A stretch of 64,000 nt of DNA, from contig NZ_CP014546.1 in NCBI RefSeq assembly GCF_001579805.1, positions 4,402,001-4,466,000 of the forward strand, read 5' to 3'. The position numbers and the translations under genes were made by a program. Every line of letters begins with the position of its first letter. The stretch's first letter is position 1. Source of the DNA: Pseudomonas azotoformans. Lineage in GTDB: Bacteria; Pseudomonadota; Gammaproteobacteria; Pseudomonadales; Pseudomonadaceae. This document shows positions 17,018-26,159 of this stretch, in pieces. The notes below the pieces were generated by a model. That model did no database searches. It was not told the origin of the DNA and was given only the letters and a program-made list of their open reading frames with translations.

Positions 17018-18202
17018 GTGCAAAACACTCTTTCAGCGTTGAACCCACAGAAGTGGACCGTTCCCCTGCCAATGGAATATGGCCCTGGCGCCCGTCGGCA
17101 ACTGGTCGAGCTTTGCCGCGAATTCAACATTTCCCGGCCGATTATCATCACCGACCAAGGCTCGTTGAACCTGCCTTTTGTCGGCGAGATGCAGCGCAGC
17201 CTGACCGACGCCGGCCTGGCATGCGGCTTGTACGGTGGCATCGAGCCCAACCCCACGGACACCTCGGTTATCGCCGGTGCCGCCGCGTTCCGCGAGTGGC
17301 GCGCCAACGGCGTTATTGCGTTGGGTGGCGGCAGCGGCCTGGACGGTGGCAAAGCCGTGGCGTTGATTGCCCAGCAGCAGCGTTGCGACCTGTGGGCATT
17401 CGATTTCGACCAGCCCGTGCCCAGCGGTTTTGGCAGCGCCGATTTCCCGCCGGTGATCACCATTCCGACCACCGCCGGCACTGGCGCCGAGACCGAAAGC
17501 ACCGCGATGCTCACCGACACCGCTCGCGGCATCAAGGGCTGTGTCTGGCATCCTCGGGCGCGGCCTTCGGCGGTGATCCTCGACCCGGAACTGACCCAAA
17601 GCCTGCCCGCCAACCTGACCGCGTGGACCGGCTGCGATGCAATCATCCATGCCCTGGAAGCCTACTTTGTTCCCAGCTTCAACCCCCTCAGCGACGGCGC
17701 GGCGCTGCAAGCCCTGAGCCTGCTCTGGACCTCAATCGACACCGCCGTCGCCCAGGGGCAGGACCTTGAAGCTCGCGGCAAGATGCTGATCGGTTCATGC
17801 CTGGCCGGCGTGGGCTTTCTCAAGGGGCTGGGGCTGGTGCATGCCCTCAGCCACATGGTCGGCGCGACCTACAACACCCATCATGGCTTGACCAACGCGA
17901 TCATCCTGCCGGTGGTGCTGCGGTTCAACCAGGCCGACATCAGCCCACGCCTGACCCCCGTGGCCCAGGCCCTGGGCCTGCCGGACGCCGGTTTCGAAAC
18001 GTTCTACACCGCCATCTGCGCCAAGCTCGACCACCTCAATATCCCCAAATCCCTCTCGGCCCTGGGTGTGCAGCACGCCGACATCGGCGTGATCGCGCGC
18101 AAGTCCATGGGCGATCCCGCGCGCTTGACCAACCCCCGCGACAGCTCCGTTGAGCAACTTGAGCAACTGCTGGCCCAGGCGATCGACAAGGCCCGCGACT
18201 GA
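17018..18202 (+). CDS. Iron-containing (group III) alcohol dehydrogenase
   Basis: About 394 residues with the family pattern: a GGGSGLDGGKAVAL nucleotide site near residue 105, PTTAGTGAETE near 150, and metal ligands in TGCDAIIHALEAY (D and H near 205) and in the later HALSHMVGATYNTHHG segment. Two GTG starts are possible (17009, 17018); the second has TAAGGTGAG at good distance. Members interconvert short alcohols or semialdehydes with NAD(H). Here it may act on malic semialdehyde or a related hydroxy-aldehyde, which cannot be decided from sequence. It is co-directional and tightly linked with the aldehyde dehydrogenase and the permease. Confidence 0.87.
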   Translation: MQNTLSALNPQKWTVPLPMEYGPGARRQLVELCREFNISRPIIITDQGSLNLPFVGEMQRSLTDAGLACGLYGGIEPNPTDTSVIAGAAAFREWRANGVIALGGGSGLDGGKAVALIAQQQRCDLWAFDFDQPVPSGFGSADFPPVITIPTTAGTGAETESTAMLTDTARGIKGCVWHPRARPSAVILDPELTQSLPANLTAWTGCDAIIHALEAYFVPSFNPLSDGAALQALSLLWTSIDTAVAQGQDLEARGKMLIGSCLAGVGFLKGLGLVHALSHMVGATYNTHHGLTNAIILPVVLRFNQADISPRLTPVAQALGLPDAGFETFYTAICAKLDHLNIPKSLSALGVQHADIGVIARKSMGDPARLTNPRDSSVEQLEQLLAQAIDKARD

Positions 18203-18260
18203 TTGACCCGCTGTACCGCTTTGCCGTGCAACCAAACTAATAAAAAAAGGTGCAACTCAC

Positions 18261-19706
18261 ATGTCTGCCTCTCCCCAAGTCGCGTCCAAGGGACGCCTGA
18301 ACCTGGAAACCCGCTCCATCGATTACGTGCCGCTTGCCGAGCGCCATGGCAAGGCCTGGCACTTGTGGCCGATCTGGTTCTGTGGCGAAGCCCACCTCAC
18401 CACGCTGGCTGTCGGCATCATCGGTGTTGGCATGGGCGCCAACCTGTTCTGGTCGGCGGTGGCGATTTTCCTCGGGTGTGCGTTCGGCACGCTGTTCATG
18501 GCTGGGCACTCCACTCAAGGCCCGCAGATGGGCCTGCCGCAACTGATCCAGTCGCGCCCGCAATTCGGTTATTTCGGTGCGCTGCTGGTGTATGCGGTGG
18601 CGATCGCCACGTACGTGGGCTACAACGCGTTCAACCAATTGCTGGTGGGCCAAACCCTGCACGAACTGTTCGACGCGCCGGAACATGGCTCGGCCATCGC
18701 CTTTTCGTTGCTGGCGATTGTCATGGCGATTGCCGGCTACAACACCTTCCACAAGGTGCAGCGGGTGCTCGCGTTTGTATTGATTGGCGTGATGCTGGTG
18801 TTCACCGTCGGCCTGGTGTTCCTGGTCAAATTGCCGGCTGAGCAGTTGAGCGTTTCCGAGTTCAAGGCCACGCCGTTCCTGGCGCAGTTTTTTGTCGCTG
18901 CTGCCTATCAACTGAGTTGGGCGATTTATGTCTCTGACTATTCGAGATACCTGCCGGCGAATGTCAGCGTGAAGTCGTCGTTCTGGTGGACCTATCTGGG
19001 CGCCATGATCGGTGGGGTGTGGATGATGCTGATCGGCGCCCTGGCCGCAGCGTTGAGCCCGGGGCAGAACTTGGCCAAAGGCCTAGTAATGCTCGGCAAC
19101 CTGTTGTTCAGCGGCTTTGGTGAGTTTCTCTTGATTCTCGCGGTCCTCAGTCTGGTCACCAGCGCTGCGCAGAACTTCTACGGCGCATCCATCACCCTGC
19201 TGAGCATTGCCGACACGATCAAAAGCCAGACCTCAACCCTGTTCAAACGCATCGTTTCGATGCTGCTGGTGGGCGGCACGGCGATTGCCATTGCGATGAC
19301 GGCGTCGGATAACTTCGTGAAGGACTTCGGCGACTTCCTCGCGATCCTGCTGTACCTGTTTACACCCTGGACCGCGATTAACCTGGTGGATTTCTACAAA
19401 GTGCGCCACGGCAAATTCTCGATCACCGAGATCTTCAAGCCCAACGGCATCTATGGCCGCTGGAACTGGCGCGGGATTGGCGCCTATGTGGCGGGGTTCG
19501 TGGCGATGCTGCCGTTCTCCAGCACCGGCTTGTACACCGGCTATGTCACCACGTTGCTCGGCGGTGCGGATATCAGCATGTTGGTAGGCCTGGTGGTGTC
19601 GGCGCTGGTCTACGGTTGGCTGTGCCGTTCGCAGAATATCGCGCAGGAACTGTCGCGCATCGAAGTGCTGGACAAGGATCTGGAAAGCGGCCTGCAAGTC
19701 GGTTGA
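18261..19706 (+). CDS. NCS1-family (cytosine/purine-type) permease
   Basis: A 481-residue integral membrane protein with about 12 predicted hydrophobic segments in the NCS1 arrangement. It has characteristic stretches FCGEAHLTTLAVGIIGVGMG near residue 35, SRPQFGYFGALL near 98 and AAYQLSWAIYVSDYSRYLP near 215. NCS1 proteins are sodium- or proton-coupled importers of nucleobases, hydantoins and similar small cyclic or charged compounds. In this operon it presumably imports the substrate or a related betaine, though NCS1 carriers for carnitine are not something I know to be established. It follows the alcohol dehydrogenase by 58 bases, with AAGGTG before the ATG. Confidence 0.87.
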   Translation: MSASPQVASKGRLNLETRSIDYVPLAERHGKAWHLWPIWFCGEAHLTTLAVGIIGVGMGANLFWSAVAIFLGCAFGTLFMAGHSTQGPQMGLPQLIQSRPQFGYFGALLVYAVAIATYVGYNAFNQLLVGQTLHELFDAPEHGSAIAFSLLAIVMAIAGYNTFHKVQRVLAFVLIGVMLVFTVGLVFLVKLPAEQLSVSEFKATPFLAQFFVAAAYQLSWAIYVSDYSRYLPANVSVKSSFWWTYLGAMIGGVWMMLIGALAAALSPGQNLAKGLVMLGNLLFSGFGEFLLILAVLSLVTSAAQNFYGASITLLSIADTIKSQTSTLFKRIVSMLLVGGTAIAIAMTASDNFVKDFGDFLAILLYLFTPWTAINLVDFYKVRHGKFSITEIFKPNGIYGRWNWRGIGAYVAGFVAMLPFSSTGLYTGYVTTLLGGADISMLVGLVVSALVYGWLCRSQNIAQELSRIEVLDKDLESGLQVG

Positions 19707-19885
19707 AGCACCGTCTCACGCCTCACCGCCTGCAATGGGCGGTGAGTGCGCCCCTGCAAACCCGTCTCCCGCTGATTTCCTGCCACTCATCGCGCAAAAA
19801 GTTGCTAAATTGACGCCTCGTTTAAAGCCCTGGCCTTGATCCTCGTCATGATGGACGCCAAGGAATGGATTTTTAGGATGGCTCG

Positions 19886-20860
19886 ATGAGTGAAGACAGT
19901 TTCGCGTTTCGCCTCAAGGAGCTTCTGGAACACAAGAAGTTGACGCTGCAAGCCGTCGCGGGAGCGCTCGGCGTGTCGCGCACGGCCGTCCATAAGTGGA
20001 CCCGTGGGGGTGAAATCGACTACGACAACCTGCGCAAATTGTCCGGGCTGTTGGATGTCAATTGGATCTGGCTGCGCTATGGCGCACAGGCCCAGCAAGA
20101 CGTGCAACACAGCCCGCCGCAAGCGCTGCCCATGACCGAGATGCGCCGCAAGCACACGGCGCAGATCATGGAGAGCGAGGCACGCATGAAACTCGCCCAG
20201 GAAAACGCACGCATCGTGACCTGGGAGTGGAACCTGCTGACCGACGAGGTCACCTATTCGAGCAATGTGCAGGCCGTCTACGGTTGGCCCGTCAAGCGCA
20301 ACGAAGACTTCTGGAGCCATATTCCGCCTGACGAAGTGCCGGCCTTGCAGGCGGTGTTCGAGCGCTCCATCAGCAGCGGGCAACCCTGTGACACTGACTT
20401 TCGCATGCTGACCCCAGAAGGTGAGGTGCGCTGGATCTCATCGCGGGCCACGCCGCTGCTGGACGACGCCGGTCGCGCCCTTAAAATGATCGGCATCAGC
20501 ATGGACACCACGGCCCGCAAGGTCGCCGAAGACGCTGTGCGCCACAGCGAAGACCGGCTGCGCATGGTGTTTGACCTGGCGGACGAAGCCATGGCGTTTA
20601 TCGATGTTGATGGACGGTGGCTGACGGTAAACCCGGCGTTTACGCAGTTGAGCGGGTACGCGGTTGACGACCTGATCGGGTCCAATGTGAGCACACTGCT
20701 GCAACCTGGCGCGCCGCTATTGGCGTCTATCGTGGCGTCGCCGTTCAAGGTGCACGAGCAAGTGCTCGAGTTGCGACACAAAACCGCTGCGCCCTTGCCG
20801 GTCCGCCTCAAGGCCCGGCTGCACCTTGAGCAGATTGTCATGGTCCTTGCCGCCGTTTGA
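19886..20860 (+). CDS. XRE helix-turn-helix protein with tandem PAS domains
   Basis: A 324-residue regulator with an N-terminal XRE/Cro-type helix-turn-helix (LTLQAVAGALGVSRTAVHKW, residues 19-38). A PAS/PAC unit follows (WEWNLLTDEVTYSSNVQAVY near 112, with the GEVRWISSRATPLLDD PAC segment near 180), then a second PAS (MVFDLADEAMAFIDVDGRWL near 230). Such proteins sense a ligand or redox state through PAS and bind DNA directly. There is no kinase, GGDEF or sigma-54 domain, so the output is presumably DNA binding. It lies after the permease and could regulate the carnitine cluster, but no binding site can be assigned. Confidence 0.85.
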   Translation: MSEDSFAFRLKELLEHKKLTLQAVAGALGVSRTAVHKWTRGGEIDYDNLRKLSGLLDVNWIWLRYGAQAQQDVQHSPPQALPMTEMRRKHTAQIMESEARMKLAQENARIVTWEWNLLTDEVTYSSNVQAVYGWPVKRNEDFWSHIPPDEVPALQAVFERSISSGQPCDTDFRMLTPEGEVRWISSRATPLLDDAGRALKMIGISMDTTARKVAEDAVRHSEDRLRMVFDLADEAMAFIDVDGRWLTVNPAFTQLSGYAVDDLIGSNVSTLLQPGAPLLASIVASPFKVHEQVLELRHKTAAPLPVRLKARLHLEQIVMVLAAV

Positions 20861-20894
20861 TGGCGAATAATGTTGCGTAAACACAGGTTGATGT

Positions 20895-21537
20895 ATGAGC
20901 ACTGAGTCAGAAGGGATTGCCGTCAAGAAACGCCGCACCCGTATCGAGCCCGAAATGCGCCGCAAGGCGATTATCGAGGCGACGATGCAATGCATCACTC
21001 GCTACGGCCACAGCGGCAGCACCCTAGAACGGATCTGCGCGCAGGCTGGAGTGTCCATCGGCCCTGATCGGGCATCACTTTTCCAGCAAGGAAGAGTTGA
21101 TGCTGTCGACCTACCAGGAGTTGACCGACCAACTGCGTGAAGAAACCCGCAAATACCTGGAAACCCAGGGTGGCACCCCCGAAGACCGTTTGTTGGCGAT
21201 CATTCGGTCGTCGTTTCGCGGGCAGATTTTCAACGAGTTTATCCTCACCACATGGCTGGGCTTCTGGGGTGCGGCGGTGTCCTCCGAGCAGCTTCGTGCA
21301 CTGAACAAAAAGCTCTACGCCGATTACCGCAAGGAGCTGGAGTCGGTGTTCAAGGCCATCGCCCTGCAAAACCACACTCAAATCGACGCCAAGGGCGCAG
21401 CGCTGACCATTACTGCGCTGATCGATGGTTTCTGGTTGGAATGGGCCCTGGACCATAAAGCCTTCAGTCCAAAAAAGGCCGAGAAGTGCTGTATCACCAT
21501 GGCGCAGATGTTTGCGAAGAATGCTCAGAGTGTGTAA
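20895..21537 (+). pseudogene. TetR-family (BetI-like) repressor, frameshifted
   Basis: The N-terminal helix-turn-helix half (MSTESEGIAVKKRRTRIEPE to ERICAQAGVSIG) reads in one frame and the C-terminal ligand domain (LSTYQELTDQLREETRKYLE to MFAKNAQSV) in the next. At 21062-21064 a run of CCC shifts the frame; with one C fewer the text reads VSIGLIGHHFSSKEELMLSTY, the canonical TetR continuation. The resulting domain, with LTTWLGFWGAAVSSEQL and ITALIDGFWLEWAL, is BetI-like; BetI represses choline/betaine genes. The gene ends the carnitine cluster, so it is the leading candidate for the ATTGAA operators. The shift could be a real mutation or an assembly error. Confidence 0.85.
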
Positions 21538-21687
21538 TTGCATGGACTTGCCCCCCCATTTGCATTCGACTTAACCAAGCGTTTGCATCGTATTGACCTG
21601 CGAATTGGGTGATTTAAAGCGGTGAGGACTCACCTATTTAGCCGGTCGCTGCGCGGCGGGGGCATATTGCGAGACTGAATCAAGACT

Positions 21688-22410
21688 TCAACGTGCCACC
21701 GACTTCATCTGTGCACGCTGACGGGCAACATGCAACATGTGAAGGGTGATCTTGCGCACCTCTTTCTTGCTGACCTCGATATGCGCTTTCATCAATTGCT
21801 GCGCTTTTTCGGTACGACGTAGCAGGATCGCGCCGAGAATTGTTCCATGTTCCTCATAAGTCGCTGCTATACGGGGTTCCTGGGTAAAGTCGAGCCGCCT
21901 GATGATGCGAATCTTCTCTGTAATCTCATAGTGTATGCGCGCCATTTCGCTGTTTCCGGTCGCTTCAACGAGGGCGCAGTGAAAGCGCTCATCCAGCTCC
22001 GAGACCTGCTTTGTATCGTGCAGATGATCTTCTTCAGGGACCAACCAGATGGCTTTCAATGACTCCAGTACCGGATGGCTTTCCTCCTCAATCAGGCACA
22101 GGCGGCTCACGGCGGCCAACTCCAGCACGATGCGCACGTCATACAGCTCTTCGAAGTAGTTGAAATCGAAGGGCCTGACCTACCAGCCGCTTCTGAAGTA
22201 AACCTCCAGATAGCCTTCACGTTCCAAACGGTAGAGTGCTTGGCGCACGGGGGGACGGCTGGCATCCATTCTTTCTGCAACTTCATTTTCGCTGAAGCGA
22301 TCACCTGGCAAGAGGCGGAACTCGAAAATATCGTTCTTGAGCTGCTGATAGATCGGCTCCACCAGGTTTTCCGGGCGGTCTTTTGATTTTCTAGAGGTGG
22401 AAATTTGCAT
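21688..22410 (-). pseudogene. GntR/FadR-family regulator interrupted by a TAG codon
   Basis: A single frame of 240 codons holds a GntR winged helix (FRLLPGDRFSENEVAERM, then SRPPVRQALYRLEREGYLEV) followed by an FCD ligand domain (LYDVRIVLELAAVSRL, LDERFHCALVEATGN). It is cut by one TAG at 22180-22182, between RSGW and VRPFDFNYFEELYDV. Both flanks are in the same frame and fully conserved in style, so a single nonsense mutation at a usually acidic position is the simplest explanation. Its product, if the stop is real, would be a 76-residue DNA-binding domain alone. It overlaps the end of the urea carboxylase relic. Confidence 0.85.
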
Positions 22411-23312
22411 GATTGCCTACCAGGTGGTGAACAAGCCCTGGGGGCTTGTTCACGTCGTGTTCAAGCGTTGGCGTTTCGTGCGAGTCGATATAAACCAACA
22501 CATCGCCTGGCACAACGGGTTTTCCCGGAACACACCGAATAGCCGAAATTGTGCCGCTCACGGGGGCAATCACCGCAAGCTCCATTTTCATTGCCTCAAT
22601 GATGACAAGCTTTTCTCCGGCTTTGACCTCCTGGCCCTCCTGCGCCAGAAATTTCCAGATGTTTCCGTTAAGATCTGTGCAGACACGATGCCCCGGGTGT
22701 TCTTTCTCTTGCGTGACGCTGGGCTCGACGAGTGTCAGTTTTTGTTCGATACCGGACTCTTTCCAGCGCTCTACTTCCGTGTCATATGCCTGCTTTTGAT
22801 GAGACTGGAAGTCGGCAATGCTCTGCGCATTGGCATCAAGAAACTCGATGTGCTGAGCAAAATCAAACTCCGTTTCCTCAATCCGAATCTGCGCTCGCCC
22901 CTCACGAAAGGTCTCACGGAGCTCGTTCAGTTCATCCTTTCCACCGATTAGAACTTCACCTGGTCAAAGAAGTACAGCAGCCACGGTTTGCCGTCTTTGA
23001 ATTGAGCGTTCTTCGAATACTTTTTCCAGATGGGCAGCGTACGTCCGACCAACTGATAACCACTAGGAGAGTCCAGGCCTTAGATGCACATGTACATGCC
23101 GCCGATACCTACAGCCCCTTCCGCCGTGTGTGTACGGACTGGGTTGTATTTTAAGCTGAGCAGGCGATGGCGGGGGCGAGCGGCACTGCACATGGCTCAT
23201 CGAGGTAAACGTCTCCCAGCCCCAGAATCAGATAGCTGGTCTGGCAAACAATGTCCTTGACCTCATCACGGTGTTCCAGGCCCTTGATGCGCTGCAAGAA
23301 GTCGACGTTGTT
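22391..23312 (-). pseudogene. C-terminal remnant of urea carboxylase
   Basis: Minus-strand reading gives the tail of urea carboxylase. Fragments are DFLQRIKGLEHRDEVKDIV and LILGLGDVYLDEP; then stop; EGAVGIGGMYMCI; stop; GLDSPSGYQLVGRT and WLLYFFDQVKF; stop with a frameshift; FREGRAQIRIEETEFDFAQH; and finally the biotin carrier domain IWKFLAQEGQEVKAGEKL and IIEAMKMELAV. The biotinyl-lysine motif AMKM and the C-terminus are intact, but at least three lesions and loss of the biotin carboxylase half make it non-functional. Nothing resembling the accompanying allophanate hydrolase is present. Confidence 0.85.
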
Positions 23313-23315
23313 TGG

Positions 23316-23519
23316 TACTGCCTGGCGACCTATGTGCAGTCAAGTGATCTCCAGCATGCCCGTGCGGTGGGTGTACGCATGCGCGCTGGCTCGGTCTATC
23401 TGAACTCCGAGCTGGGACACCTTTGCGCCCTTCCGCGGTTACAAGCGAGTATGCTGGCTGGGGGATTCACGAATTCCTGGAAATCAAGGGAATGGTTGGC
23501 TGGGGTAACTGACGTGTGA
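23316..23519 (+). pseudogene. C-terminal remnant of an aldehyde dehydrogenase
   Basis: The plus strand abutting the urea carboxylase relic reads YCLATYVQSSDLQHARAVGV and RMRAGSVYLNSE, then shifts frame through FAPFRGYK to GWGIHEFLEIKGMVGWGN and a stop. This is the typical aldehyde dehydrogenase C-terminus, where Y-x2-SGNGRE would stand between the pieces. At least two frameshifts are present. The junction with the urea carboxylase remnant (about 23312-23316) is abrupt, indicating a rearrangement. Bases 23520-23765 hold nothing I recognise. Confidence 0.75.
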
Positions 23520-23765
23520 GGCGGGTTACTTCAGAGGGCACGAGGCCGGGCTTATGAATTCATCCATTCATAGATCTGGCTGTTGGCGATGATGAAAATT
23601 TGACCCGGTGGCTGATCTTGAATGCCCCATTTACAACTTCTGAAATATCGAGCAAGGCGATCGTTTTGGAGTATTTGGGTGGGGCAATGGATTCCGGCAG
23701 ATAGGTCAAAACTTGATCAGAACCAACACCGCAGCGTTACTGCAGGGATGATCTGCGAGCAGTAT

Positions 23766-24584
23766 TCAAGGGAGTCGCTCGAGTCGTCGTAGATAGGTTT
23801 TTGGTGTACATCCGGTTTTTTGTTTGAAACAGCGATAAAAAGTGGATAGCGAGTTGAAGCCCGAATGGCTGGCAATTTCATCAATACGTGAAGCGTGGCG
23901 TTGCACATTCATACGTTCAAGGGCTTCATTAAGGCGCAACTGATTGAGGAACACGTAAAAGGTTTGCCCGCGCACCTGATTGAGGAAGAACGAGATCTGG
24001 TTTCGTGTGTAGCCGGTCGCCGTTGCAACGTGAGAAAGATCCAACTGAGTATCCAGAAAGGGCTTTGACTGCTCGAAGTATTGCTGCAAGTCATGGGAAA
24101 GTGCGCCTATCTGACGTGCCGACAATCCTAAACGGCTGACGGCCTCGGTACTGTAGGCGGGGCGGGATATTGTTGGGGCATGACCGACCAACACCGCGTG
24201 TTCGTTGACTTTAACAATTAGCCCGTCCCTGACCGACAAAGCCTCTACAGCACGAAATGAAACCAGGCCGTCGCTGCCATTGAGTGTGACCCGGTACTGC
24301 AAAAATGCTGTGTCGCCATCGATACGCAAGCGATCGGTGTACGCCTGTAGCTCTTCTGATCCCACCGGCATGCTCGCCCAGAGGTATTCACGCAACTGCG
24401 AATACTCGATGGTGCGATTCTGGAAAAAATCGTTGTACTCGACGGACGAATGATAGAGCGCCATCACACCGTCAAGGTCACGCTGTTTCCATGCCTGGTG
24501 ATAGCGAACAGCAATTTCATGCGTTTGCGTGCTCGACGGATCCACCTGAAAAGTGGCTGTGGTGTGTAAATCGGGAACTTCCAC
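23766..24584 (-). CDS. AraC-family regulator with an N-terminal NTF2/SnoaL-like domain
   Basis: About 272 residues. Residues 15-130 look like an NTF2/SnoaL-like cone domain (VRYHQAWKQRDLDGVMALYH, DRLRIDGDTAFLQYRVTL, VEALSVRDGLIVKVNEHAVL). The last 100 residues are an AraC/XylS double helix-turn-helix (LSHVATATGYTRNQISFFLN and IDEIASHSGFNSLSTFYRCF). The frame is open to 24737, but GTG at 24584 has a TTGGAGA site 6-7 bases upstream and leaves room for a divergent promoter, so I take it as the start. NTF2-like domains bind small hydrophobic or polar ligands. It is divergent from the FAD oxidoreductase and probably controls it. Confidence 0.8.
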   Translation of the reverse strand: MEVPDLHTTATFQVDPSSTQTHEIAVRYHQAWKQRDLDGVMALYHSSVEYNDFFQNRTIEYSQLREYLWASMPVGSEELQAYTDRLRIDGDTAFLQYRVTLNGSDGLVSFRAVEALSVRDGLIVKVNEHAVLVGHAPTISRPAYSTEAVSRLGLSARQIGALSHDLQQYFEQSKPFLDTQLDLSHVATATGYTRNQISFFLNQVRGQTFYVFLNQLRLNEALERMNVQRHASRIDEIASHSGFNSLSTFYRCFKQKTGCTPKTYLRRLERLP

Positions 24585-24743
24585 GACGGTCTCCAAGTTG
24601 CAGATCAAGGCAATGTCAGGAGTATTCCTGAAACCGCATTTTTCCGCCCGTGTCCGCTGCGAAGTTTGCCACATCGTTGTATCTGTGAAAGAGCTGGCGC
24701 TTGCTTTAGTTTCAGTCCATGAATTTCTATGGAGCATGTGTAT

Positions 24744-26141
24744 ATGACACTACAGATGGAGAACGAGTCCCTGGCTGACGCTCGGCCGTATCCTGTTTGG
24801 CGGCGGGCGCGAATCACTGCCACCGCCGCACCGAGGCTTACGGGGGACGTGCGGTGTGATATTGCGATAGTGGGCGGTGGGTTTGTCGGATTGTGGACGG
24901 CGCTGATGGCGCGTAAGCGCTGGCCAGACGCAGTAATCGTTGTGCTCGAAGCCGGGCAATGTGGTGGTGAAGCCAGCGGACGCAATGGCGGGTTTTGCGC
25001 GCCGAGTATCTCCCACGGTGTCTCCAATGCGCTGAAACGTTGGCCCAAGGAAGCGGAGCAACTGGTGCAACTAGGCAGGAAAAACCTGGTTGAATTTGAG
25101 GAAGATCTTCAACGCTACGGGATGGAAGTGGCGTTTGAGCTTTCCGGAAAATTGAACGTTGCGAGTCAGCCGTGGCAGGTTGAAGGCCTCAGGTCGATGC
25201 AGCGTAACTACGAGCGCTTTGGTATCGCCTGCGGATATCTGGATGGTGAGGCGCTGAAGTCGTACCTCAATTCAACAGCCTATGTTGCAGGGGTATTTGA
25301 GCCCAATTACGCGTTGCTCAACCCGCTGAAGATGGTCTGGGAATTGCGTCGTGTGTGCTTGGCGCAAGGTGTACAGCTGTTTGAGCACTCGCCGGTTAGC
25401 GCGATGCGCCAGGACGGCACTCATCAGGTCTTGGAAGCCGGCCTGGGAACGGTCAAGGCCGCGAAAGTCGCGCTGGGCACCAATATCGCGCCGCCGTTGC
25501 TGGGTGAGCTGAAGTCCAAGGTCATCCCGATTTATGACTACGCGCTGGCGACTGAACCCCTAGACGACGCCCAACTGCGAGCCATCGGCTGGGTCGGCCG
25601 TTACGGCATTGCTGACTTTGGCAATCAGTTTCACTACCTGCGCAAAACCGAGGATAACCGAATCCTTTGGGGCGGTTACGACGCGATCTATCACTTCGGC
25701 AGTCGACGCGACGAAGCACTGACCCAGCGTCCGGAAAGCTTTGCTACCCTGGCCCAACAGTTTCAGGCGACTTTTCCAGCCTTGGCGGATGTCACGTTCA
25801 GCCATGCCTGGGGTGGCATCATCGACACGTCCGCGCGCACCACGATGTTCTGTGGCACCTCCGCCGCCGGGCGCGTTGCCTATGCCCAAGGCTTCACCGG
25901 GCAGGGCGTGTCGGCCAGCCGTTTCGCGGCGCTGACCATGCTGGACCTGCTTGAGGGCAAATCCACCGAGCGCACGCAACTGGCCATGACCTCGACTGCG
26001 CCCTTTCCGTTTCCCCCTGAACCCTTGCGTTATGTGGGCGTGTCGCTGGCGCAGCGCTCGCTGGCCCGCGAAGACTTGACCGGCCACCGTGACTGGCTGC
26101 TCAAAGGCTTTGATGCGCTGGGTATCGGCTTTGATTCTTGA
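24744..26141 (+). CDS. FAD-dependent amine/amino-acid oxidoreductase (DAO family, PuuB-like)
   Basis: A 465-residue DAO-fold flavoprotein with the dinucleotide loop IAIVGGGFVGLWTALMARKR near residue 40 and the family's GEASGRNGGFC segment near 75, followed by a C-terminal GFTGQGVSASRFAA FAD segment. This subgroup includes gamma-glutamylputrescine oxidase and related enzymes that oxidise secondary or primary amines, releasing an aldehyde, ammonia and peroxide. ATG 24744 follows GGAG at 9 bases and is preferred over the alternative at 24729. A cupin gene follows after 18 bases. Its neighbourhood with a polyamine-type transporter suits amine oxidation, though the substrate is unknown. Confidence 0.85.
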   Translation: MTLQMENESLADARPYPVWRRARITATAAPRLTGDVRCDIAIVGGGFVGLWTALMARKRWPDAVIVVLEAGQCGGEASGRNGGFCAPSISHGVSNALKRWPKEAEQLVQLGRKNLVEFEEDLQRYGMEVAFELSGKLNVASQPWQVEGLRSMQRNYERFGIACGYLDGEALKSYLNSTAYVAGVFEPNYALLNPLKMVWELRRVCLAQGVQLFEHSPVSAMRQDGTHQVLEAGLGTVKAAKVALGTNIAPPLLGELKSKVIPIYDYALATEPLDDAQLRAIGWVGRYGIADFGNQFHYLRKTEDNRILWGGYDAIYHFGSRRDEALTQRPESFATLAQQFQATFPALADVTFSHAWGGIIDTSARTTMFCGTSAAGRVAYAQGFTGQGVSASRFAALTMLDLLEGKSTERTQLAMTSTAPFPFPPEPLRYVGVSLAQRSLAREDLTGHRDWLLKGFDALGIGFDS

Positions 26142-26159
26142 AATAGAGTGAGCATTACC

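Noticed and set aside
22397..22951. 184-codon plus-strand frame
   Set aside because: It is antisense to the urea carboxylase remnant, whose biotin-carrier motif is plain on the minus strand.
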